Position numbers and translations under genes: made by a program. 12,993 nucleotides of DNA from Victivallales bacterium (GTDB lineage Bacteria > Verrucomicrobiota > Lentisphaeria > Oligosphaerales > Oligosphaeraceae): assembly GCA_017431185.1 (NCBI GenBank), contig JAFRLP010000359.1:1-12993 (forward strand), given 5' to 3'. This document shows, in pieces, positions 7,485 through 12,993 of the stretch; the first letter of the stretch is position 1; each line of letters starts with the position of its first letter. The notes beneath the pieces are model-generated. The model did not search any database, was not told the DNA's origin, and saw nothing but the letters and a program-made list of their open reading frames with translations.

Positions 7485-8222
7485 ATGTCCATACTCTACA
7501 TCATCGCGACCCCCATAGGGAATCTGGCGGATGCCACTCCCAGAATGCAGGAGGCTATCCGTAGCGTGGAGGCGCTGGCCTGCGAGGACACCCGTCACAC
7601 GGGGCAGCTGCTCAGCCTGCTGAACATTCCCCGTCCCCCCCTGATGTTCTCCAACCACGAGTTCAATGAGCGCGGCACGGCGAGCCGCATCGTCGGTCTG
7701 CTGAATGCGGGCAAGGATGTCGGGCTATGCAGTGACGCGGGCTATCCGCTCATCAGCGACCCCGGCTACCCTGCGGTCCGGGCGGCCCTCGCAGCGGGCC
7801 ATGAGGTCGTGCCTGTGCCGGGCGCCAGCGCCGTTCCGCTGGCGCTCATCAAATCAGGGCTTCCCTGCTCCAGTTACACCTTCAAGGGCTTCCCGCCGCG
7901 CAAGCCTGGCGCGCGCCGCGCCTTCCTGGCCATGGAGGTCTCCCAACCGCACACGCTGGTCTTCTACGAGTCCCCCTTCCGCGTCGGCAAGTTTCTGGCG
8001 GAGGCAGCCGAGGTGTACGGACCGCGCCAGGCGGCCGTCTGCCTGGAACTCACCAAGCAATTCGAGCGCTGCTCCCGAGGGACTCTGCCTGAACTCGCGA
8101 CCGAATACCAAGACCAGAAAATCAAAGGCGAAGCGGTCATCGTCATAGCGGGAGCCAACCCCAAATTCACTGCGGAGCAGAATACGGACGAGGGGGACGC
8201 GCCACCAGCCCCCTCCCCCTGA
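7485..8222 (+). CDS. rsmI: 16S rRNA (cytidine-1402 2'-O) methyltransferase RsmI
   Basis: SAM-dependent enzyme that 2'-O-methylates C1402 in the 16S rRNA decoding centre. The 245-residue product shows the family's motifs in order: TPIGNL (9-14), CEDTR (33-37), SDAGYPLISDPG (83-94), the SAM-site loop PGASA (112-116), FKGFPPRK (133-140) and FYESPFR. E. coli RsmI is about 286 residues; the missing part is the C-terminal small domain, replaced here by a short Asp/Pro-rich end. It starts 36 bp after the fusion gene, so the two probably share the promoter at 4938. No strong ribosome site is seen, though the ATG at 7485 gives the canonical N-terminus. A GC hairpin (8190-8215) and a run of seven T (8232-8238) near its end are too far apart to call a firm terminator. 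Confidence 0.96.
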   Translation: MSILYIIATPIGNLADATPRMQEAIRSVEALACEDTRHTGQLLSLLNIPRPPLMFSNHEFNERGTASRIVGLLNAGKDVGLCSDAGYPLISDPGYPAVRAALAAGHEVVPVPGASAVPLALIKSGLPCSSYTFKGFPPRKPGARRAFLAMEVSQPHTLVFYESPFRVGKFLAEAAEVYGPRQAAVCLELTKQFERCSRGTLPELATEYQDQKIKGEAVIVIAGANPKFTAEQNTDEGDAPPAPSP

Positions 8223-8290
8223 CCGCCGCCGTTTTTTTGCAGGCAGTCCACTTTCAATTTTCCTGGCAAGGGATTACATTATGCATCGTT

Positions 8291-8307
8291 TTCAGATTCG
8301 TTCTGAA
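8291..8307. promoter_or_regulatory. Palindrome upstream of the oxidoreductase gene
   Basis: TTCAGA and TCTGAA flank a five-base spacer 33 bases before the start of the Gfo/Idh/MocA gene. Size and position fit an operator for a sugar-responsive regulator, but no second copy is seen and no strong promoter was recognised nearby. Confidence 0.25.
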
Positions 8308-8339
8308 TGCCTTGAACAAACCACAACTCGGAGTTGAAG

Positions 8340-9404
8340 ATGAGCAAGAAAATCAAGGTCGGCATCATTGGCGCCGGCGCGATTGGTTCCGTCCACGCCA
8401 ATGCATACACCAAAGTCGAAGACGCGGAAGTGGTCGCCCTGTGCGACATCCTTCCGGACAAACTGAAGGCCAAGGCCGCGCAGCACAACATCGGCAAGAC
8501 CTACGCCACGGCGGCGGAACTCCTGGCCGACCCCGAAATCCAGGCCGTCGATGTCTGCGTGCCCAACTTCGAGCACGCCCCCATCGCAATCCAGGCTTTC
8601 CAGGCAGGCAAGCATGTGATGCTCGAAAAGCCGATGGCGCTCAACGCTCAGCAGGGGCTGGAAATCCTCAAGGCCAGAGACGCCGCAGGAAAAATCCTCC
8701 AGATGGGAATGGTGCGCCGCCAATCCCCCAACTCCGAAATCCTCCGGGAGGAAATCGCGGCTGGACGGCTGGGCGAAATCTACCAGATCAACGTGAAGCA
8801 GATCCGCCGGCGCGGCATCCCCGGCATGGGCGGATGGTTCACCACAAAGGCCCAGTCTGGCGGCGGAGCGCTCATCGACATCGCCGTCCACTCCTTCGAT
8901 TTGGCCCTCTGGACGACCAACTACTGGAACCCCACCCGCGTCAGCGCACGCGCCTACAGCAAATTCGGTTCGCCCATGAAGGACTACAAATACGTCTCCA
9001 TGTGGGCTGGCCCGCCCAACTACGACGGCGTGTTTGACGTGGACGACTACGTGACTGGCCTCGTGCGCTTCGACACCCGCGCCACCATGACCTTCCAGGT
9101 CTCCTGGGCCGCCAACAGCGAGGACGGCAATTTCATGGAAATCCTCGGCGACAAGGGCGGCGCTGTCTTCGACTTCAGCAACAATCTCAAGTTCTTCACC
9201 GAAGTGAATGGACGCATCGCGAACGTCGAGCCCCAGTTCAAGAAGGAGGGCGTGGACATCTTCGCCAAAGAACTGACCAAGTTCATCGCGGCCATCAACG
9301 GCGAAGGCGAGGTGCCCGCCACGGGCGAACAGGGCGTCATCGACATGAAACTGCTGGACGCGGTGTACCGCTCCAGCCTGCTCAACCAGGAAGTGGAGGT
9401 ATAG
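8340..9404 (+). CDS. Gfo/Idh/MocA family NAD(P)-dependent oxidoreductase
   Basis: Cytosolic dehydrogenase of 354 residues that probably oxidises a sugar, inositol or related polyol using NAD(P). The N-terminal Rossmann fold shows GAGAIG (11-16) and the EKP motif (96-98) whose Lys is part of the active site. The C-terminal substrate domain has GGGALIDIAVHSFD (174-187), the canonical G-G-G..D...H..D motif. Length is normal for the family. The ATG at 8340 is chosen because GGAG lies six bases upstream; a TTG at 8334 is less likely. The gene for a sugar isomerase/epimerase starts 9 bp after its stop, so the two form an operon and probably act on the same substrate. The exact substrate cannot be read from sequence. 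Confidence 0.92.
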   Translation: MSKKIKVGIIGAGAIGSVHANAYTKVEDAEVVALCDILPDKLKAKAAQHNIGKTYATAAELLADPEIQAVDVCVPNFEHAPIAIQAFQAGKHVMLEKPMALNAQQGLEILKARDAAGKILQMGMVRRQSPNSEILREEIAAGRLGEIYQINVKQIRRRGIPGMGGWFTTKAQSGGGALIDIAVHSFDLALWTTNYWNPTRVSARAYSKFGSPMKDYKYVSMWAGPPNYDGVFDVDDYVTGLVRFDTRATMTFQVSWAANSEDGNFMEILGDKGGAVFDFSNNLKFFTEVNGRIANVEPQFKKEGVDIFAKELTKFIAAINGEGEVPATGEQGVIDMKLLDAVYRSSLLNQEVEV

Positions 9405-9413
9405 TAGCAGCCT

Positions 9414-10313
9414 ATGTTTCCCGCACCCTTGACCTACCTGCTGGACGTTCAGCAGCTGCCCACCGTCGCCGCCCGCGAATACATGTTCCACGAACTCGCC
9501 GCCATCGGCATCGAGCATATCGTGCTCTCCGACCAGATGATGTGCGAAATCAAGAAGGAGATGGGTTTCCATGCCGCCGAGACCCTGGCCAAGCAGGTCA
9601 AGGAGGCGGGGTTGGACTTCGTGGACGCGCATGCGCCCTTCAGTCCGCAGCTGGACCTCTGCTGCCCCGACCAGACGATGCGCCCATTCCTGCTGGCCAG
9701 CCATAGGCTCCACATTGAAATCTGCGCCATGATGGGGGTCAGCACCCTGACCATCCATGTGGGGAACATGCACCGCTACGCCAAGCCAGGCGGGGAGCGC
9801 ATGGAGGTCCAGCCCTTCCTGGACTTGACCTGCGAGGCCCTGGCCGAACTGCTCCCCCTGGCGGAGAAGCGCGGCGTGACCATCTGCATCGAGAACATCT
9901 GGAACCCCAACAACCAGCCCGAGCAGCTGCTCTACGTCAAGGGCCAGTTCCCGACTGACGCGCTGGGCTTCTGCTTTGACGCCGGCCACGCCAACATCAT
10001 GGAGAAGAAGACGGACTCCCCCGAAAGCAACGCCAACGTCTGCTGGGGACTCTGCGGGCTTCCCGTGAAATGGCAGACAAGCGTGGTGGAGGAGATGCTC
10101 CCACACATCGTCAACTGCCACCTCCACGACAACAACGGCCTGATTGACCAGCACATCACGCCTGGACTGGGCAACGTTGACTGGAAACGCATTGTCACCC
10201 AACTGCGCAAGGCCCCCAGGCTGCAGAACATCCAATGCGAGGTCATCTCCATCCGCAAATGCCAGCCTTTCACCAAGGTGAAGGCAGCCTTTGACCGCCT
10301 GGCGGAACTGTAG
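9414..10313 (+). CDS. Sugar phosphate isomerase/epimerase (AP-endonuclease-2-type TIM barrel)
   Basis: A 299-residue TIM-barrel protein of the xylose-isomerase-like/AP_endonuc_2 superfamily, whose members isomerise or epimerise sugars or polyols with a divalent metal. Likely metal and catalytic residues are present: H73 (DAHAPF), H115 (IHVGN), E160 (IENIWN), D189 and H192 (FDAGHAN), H236/H238 (CHLHDN) and E276 (CEVI). This barrel therefore looks active, unlike the distantly related pseudo-barrel at 5010-7448. GGAGG at the end of the preceding gene, about 14 bases from the ATG, may serve as ribosome site. It is coupled to the oxidoreductase upstream (9-bp gap) and followed after 6 bp by a lipoylation gene. 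Confidence 0.9.
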   Translation: MFPAPLTYLLDVQQLPTVAAREYMFHELAAIGIEHIVLSDQMMCEIKKEMGFHAAETLAKQVKEAGLDFVDAHAPFSPQLDLCCPDQTMRPFLLASHRLHIEICAMMGVSTLTIHVGNMHRYAKPGGERMEVQPFLDLTCEALAELLPLAEKRGVTICIENIWNPNNQPEQLLYVKGQFPTDALGFCFDAGHANIMEKKTDSPESNANVCWGLCGLPVKWQTSVVEEMLPHIVNCHLHDNNGLIDQHITPGLGNVDWKRIVTQLRKAPRLQNIQCEVISIRKCQPFTKVKAAFDRLAEL

Positions 10314-10319
10314 TCACCT

Positions 10320-11012
10320 ATGAGCGAGTCCTGGGATTTTTGGCATGACACAGCCCATTCGCCGTCATTCAACATGGCGGCGGATGAGCTTCTGCTGGAG
10401 ACTGCCCCCGCCAGGGGACGGCCTTTGCTGCGCTTCTACGGCTGGGACAGGCTTTCCGTCTCCATCGGATGCGTGCAAAGCCTGGCGGCCGCGCCATCAG
10501 GCTATGCGGTGGTGCGCCGCCCCACTGGCGGTGGTGTGGTCTATCACGACCATGACTTCACCTACACGGTGGTGGTGCCTGAACAGCATTGGCTGAACGG
10601 CTTGAACCGGCTGGAAAGCTACGACCGCATCAACCAGGCCGTCCAGACCGCGCTGACGGAACTGCACTACGAGGCGAGTCTCTCCCAGGCGGAGATTCCC
10701 CACGAGGTTGACCGCCTCACGATGGTCTGCTTCACCAATCCGACCCGCTACGATGTCCTGCACGACGGCGCCAAAGTCGCGGGCAGCGCGCAACGGCGGA
10801 CAAAGGACGGCATCCTCCATCAGGGCAGCCTCCATTTCGGCGGCCCCCTGCCCATGCCACGCCAAATTCTGGGCGAGGCCCTGCTCTCCGCGTTTCATCG
10901 GCTTTTGCAGGTCTCCTTTGTCCCCTTCGAGCCGACGCCGAATTTACTCGCCCTGATGACGGAACGCGCCGAAAGCAAATTCGCCAGTGACGCCTGGAAC
11001 GCCAAACGCTGA
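10320..11012 (+). CDS. Octanoyl/lipoyl protein transferase, LipM/LplA family
   Basis: Attaches octanoate or lipoate to the lipoyl domains of 2-oxoacid dehydrogenases or GcvH. The 230-residue product has the family motif RRPTGGGVVYHDHD (66-79), an invariant Lys in AKVAGSAQRR (K152) and HQGS (167-170). C137 in VCFTNPTRYDV lies where LipM/LipL-type octanoyltransferases carry their catalytic Cys, which favours an acyl-carrier-protein-dependent octanoyltransferase over an ATP-using ligase. The C-terminal accessory domain of E. coli LplA is missing, which fits the same reading. It is packed 6 bp after the isomerase gene, probably in one transcript, although no functional link to it is evident. Confidence 0.88.
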   Translation: MSESWDFWHDTAHSPSFNMAADELLLETAPARGRPLLRFYGWDRLSVSIGCVQSLAAAPSGYAVVRRPTGGGVVYHDHDFTYTVVVPEQHWLNGLNRLESYDRINQAVQTALTELHYEASLSQAEIPHEVDRLTMVCFTNPTRYDVLHDGAKVAGSAQRRTKDGILHQGSLHFGGPLPMPRQILGEALLSAFHRLLQVSFVPFEPTPNLLALMTERAESKFASDAWNAKR

Positions 11013-11020
11013 CCGATATC

Positions 11021-11251
11021 ATGCCAGAAGAACGAGAATACGGAGTACAACCTATCGAGGCCAAGATGAATGAACTTGGCCTCGCCAACCACGATTTGGT
11101 GGCAGCCTCCACCGAGCAGTTGACTCACAAGATGGTCGCCAAGGCACGCCGCGGGCGCTGGCTGTCCTCCACTGTCCGCCAGAAAATCCTCCGCGCCTGG
11201 AACAAGGCCACCAAACGCACCGACTCCCTCGCCGATTTGTTCAATTACTAG
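11021..11251 (+). CDS. Small helix-turn-helix-like protein
   Basis: Hypothetical protein of 76 residues. Residues about 20-62 (GLANHDLVAA..., LTHKMVAKARRGRWLS, VRQKILRAWNKA) fit a lambda-repressor/Xre-type helix-turn-helix: a helix, a recognition helix with basic residues, then an ordered third helix. It resembles small conserved proteins I associate with the Verrucomicrobiota/Lentisphaerota, but that is recollection, not a search. It starts 8 bp after the LipM-like gene and has similarly GC-rich codons, so it belongs to the resident chromosome more than to the AT-rich restriction system that starts 27 bp later. A second ATG at 11066 has GAGG five bases upstream and may be the real start, giving 61 residues. 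A role as controller of the restriction system is possible but not shown. Confidence 0.7.
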   Translation: MPEEREYGVQPIEAKMNELGLANHDLVAASTEQLTHKMVAKARRGRWLSSTVRQKILRAWNKATKRTDSLADLFNY

Positions 11252-11278
11252 CGGAGCCATCTTACAAATTTGATTGCA

Positions 11279-12145
11279 ATGACTCAAAACATCAATCCTT
11301 TGGCTGAAGTATTTGGTTTTCCGCCTGATAATCTATCAGAAAAGGCGAAGCACTATCGTGAAAACAGGCTTTGTCCTTTTAACAATCGGTATCCAAACTG
11401 CACCAAGGATAAAGCAGACAATCCTCTTGGTGTTTGCAGCGTGAACCAAGGAGACACCAAAGTTATAACCTGTCCAGCGCGTTTTCGAGAGGATTGGATG
11501 ATTTTGCAGAACGCGGCGGATTTTGTTTGGGAAAAGGGCACCCAATGGAGTTCTTTACCCGAAATCAAACTGGTCGATGCAGATGGGCAGTCCGCAGGCA
11601 ATATTGATTATGTTATTGTTAGTTACGATGCGGCTGGCAGTATTGTTGATTTTGCTTCAGTTGAAGTTCAAGGAGTTTATATATCTGGAAACCTTCGCAA
11701 TCCCTTTCAACAGTATATGGATAATCCGCAGGTTAATTTTCACTGGCATGGGGTAAATTATCCACGTCCTGATTATCTTTCTTCCTCACGCAAAAGATTA
11801 ATCCCACAAATGATGTACAAAGGAGGAATATTCAAAGCATGGGGGAAGAAACAGTGTGTTGCCATCCAGAAGTCGTTCTTTGATACATTGCCAGAATTGC
11901 CACAAACTACCAAAGAACAAGCAGACATCGCATGGTTTCTTTACGATTTGAGCTACAATGAAACCGAAAAGCTGTGCCATTTGCAACTGGTAAAAACCGT
12001 ATATACAGAGTTTCATTCAGCACTTCAACGTGTTATTTACACCAGTCCAGGAAGTTTGACGAACTTTATGTCGTTGTTACAGACCAAATTTGATGAGCGT
12101 ACTTCCAATGCACCGGAAACCCATTCCGTTTTTGAATTACTATGA
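11279..12145 (+). CDS. NotI-family type II restriction endonuclease
   Basis: Cleaves DNA at a specific palindromic site. The 288-residue product follows NotI's plan. Near the N-terminus four cysteines (C32, C41, C53, C65, in LCPFNN, NCTK, GVCSVN and ITCPARF) match the family's Cys4 iron site. The PD-(D/E)xK-type core shows D110 (NIDYV) and E129-x-Q131 (VEVQG), the same D...ExQ form that NotI uses. A later FKAWGKKQCVAIQ segment also matches. It is shorter than NotI (about 383 residues). The ATG at 11279 is chosen; a TTG at 11270 would add three residues. Neither has a clear ribosome site. The DNA is visibly richer in A and T than the genes before it, a sign of horizontal transfer. It overlaps the methyltransferase gene by ATGA. 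Confidence 0.88.
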   Translation: MTQNINPLAEVFGFPPDNLSEKAKHYRENRLCPFNNRYPNCTKDKADNPLGVCSVNQGDTKVITCPARFREDWMILQNAADFVWEKGTQWSSLPEIKLVDADGQSAGNIDYVIVSYDAAGSIVDFASVEVQGVYISGNLRNPFQQYMDNPQVNFHWHGVNYPRPDYLSSSRKRLIPQMMYKGGIFKAWGKKQCVAIQKSFFDTLPELPQTTKEQADIAWFLYDLSYNETEKLCHLQLVKTVYTEFHSALQRVIYTSPGSLTNFMSLLQTKFDERTSNAPETHSVFELL

Positions 12146-12993
12146 CCAATCAACCACTTCAGTTGGAATTGTTCCCTGAATATTGGCTGCAAGCGGCAAA
12201 AAGCGTGCAGAAGGTCATCAATGTTGCTTCTGTACCACAGCGAAGTCCCTTTCGCTATCCTGGGGGAAAGACATGGTTGATTCCCACAGCGCGTAAATGG
12301 TTTCAGCAGGCGGAAAACAGTTCACTGCTAATAGAGCCTTTTGCGGGGGGAGGCATCATCACTCTTACTGCCATTGCAGAGGGCTATTTCAAGAAGGCCA
12401 TCATGGTGGAACTTGATGACGACATGGCGGCGGCCTGGAAGACCATTTTTTCCAAGACCGATTGTCCGTGGCTGATGGAACGAATTAAATCGTTTGTAGT
12501 AAGCCCAGAGGAGATATGTCGTGCCAACAGTTTTGCCGAACTAGGCACAAAGGAGCGGGGGTTTGCAACCATTGTACGAAATCGCACGAATCATGGCGGC
12601 ATCCTGGCAAGAGGTTCTGGGCTAATCAAAACTGGTGAAGGAGGAAAAGGCCTGGCCTCTCGTTGGTACCCAGGCACCTTGGTCAAGCGCATCATGGAAG
12701 CCAATGCATTATCCGATAAAATTACCTTTCTACATGGCGATGCCTTCTCCATTATGGAACAGTCTTTGGATGACAAGCAGTTTTGCTTCTTCATTGATCC
12801 GCCCTATACCATCGCGGGGAGAAGGCTTTACAATCACCATGAAGTGGACCATCAGCGCATTTTCGACCTGGCAAGCAAAATGAGAGGACATTTCCTGCTA
12901 ACCTACGACGACACTGCGGAGATTCGTCAATTGGCAGAAAAATTTCAACTTCCATATCAAACCATACCCATGCAAACGACCCATCTAATCACC
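12142..12993 (+). CDS. D12-class DNA adenine-N6 methyltransferase (cut by window edge)
   Basis: Protects the host by methylating adenine in the recognition site of the paired nuclease, using SAM. I translated 284 codons from the ATG at 12142 with no stop before the window ends. The order of motifs is that of the Dam-like alpha class: motif X (SPFRYPGGK, 35-43), the SAM-binding motif I (EPFAGGG, 65-71), an acidic turn (VELDDD, 89-94), a target-recognition region (about 130-185) and the catalytic motif IV DPPY (219-222). The catalytic core looks intact; only the C-terminus is missing. The start overlaps the nuclease stop by four bases (ATGA), which implies translational coupling, and there is no separate ribosome site. 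Base composition matches the nuclease, so the two moved together. Confidence 0.92.
   Translation, partial: MTNQPLQLELFPEYWLQAAKSVQKVINVASVPQRSPFRYPGGKTWLIPTARKWFQQAENSSLLIEPFAGGGIITLTAIAEGYFKKAIMVELDDDMAAAWKTIFSKTDCPWLMERIKSFVVSPEEICRANSFAELGTKERGFATIVRNRTNHGGILARGSGLIKTGEGGKGLASRWYPGTLVKRIMEANALSDKITFLHGDAFSIMEQSLDDKQFCFFIDPPYTIAGRRLYNHHEVDHQRIFDLASKMRGHFLLTYDDTAEIRQLAEKFQLPYQTIPMQTTHLIT

Noticed and set aside
8190..8238. Hairpin plus T run as a terminator after rsmI
   Set aside because: A 7-bp stem (GAGGGGG/CCCCCTC) and seven T are present, but 16 bases separate them, too far for a standard intrinsic terminator.
8292..10235. Long open frame (647 residues) on the minus strand
   Set aside because: It is antisense to two clear enzymes. 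Its Val/His/Glu-rich sequence matches no family and is typical of the shadow of GC-rich coding DNA.

Overview
The window reads as a stretch of GC-rich bacterial chromosome. Rho carries a very long, basic and proline-rich N-terminal extension. coaE lies just upstream of rho. There is a DUF481 outer-membrane protein with a signal peptide, so the cell is probably Gram-negative. Together these suggest the Verrucomicrobiota/Lentisphaerota (PVC) group. That placement is inference from gene content; no rRNA gene is present to fix it.

Layout. The left third is read on the minus strand, from right to left: a DUF481 outer-membrane protein (3744-4790), coaE (2850-3458), rho (541-2688) and a small zinc-ribbon protein with a polyacidic tail (89-436). 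The gaps between them hold GC-rich hairpin repeats. One 29-bp tandem repeat runs into the 3' end of coaE and supplies its last residues. From about 4938 everything is on the plus strand. A near-consensus promoter drives a large protein that looks like a catalytically dead xylose-isomerase barrel fused to a long disordered tail (5010-7448). It is followed by rsmI (7485-8222), a Gfo/Idh/MocA oxidoreductase (8340-9404), a TIM-barrel sugar isomerase/epimerase (9414-10313), a LipM/LplA-type octanoyl or lipoyl transferase (10320-11012) and a small helix-turn-helix-like protein (11021-11251).

The right end (11279 to the window edge) is visibly richer in A and T. It carries a two-gene restriction-modification system: a NotI-family endonuclease with its four-cysteine iron site and D...ExQ catalytic residues, and, overlapping it by ATGA, a D12-class adenine-N6 methyltransferase cut off by the window edge. 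Pairing a NotI-type nuclease with an adenine methylase implies a recognition site containing A, unlike NotI's own all-G/C site.

Functionally the window is mostly housekeeping: transcription termination, CoA synthesis, 16S rRNA methylation, lipoylation and probable sugar or polyol catabolism. Three parts stand out: the pseudo-xylose isomerase fusion, the pairing of a basic-tailed Rho with a polyacidic neighbour, and the NotI-like/D12 restriction system.
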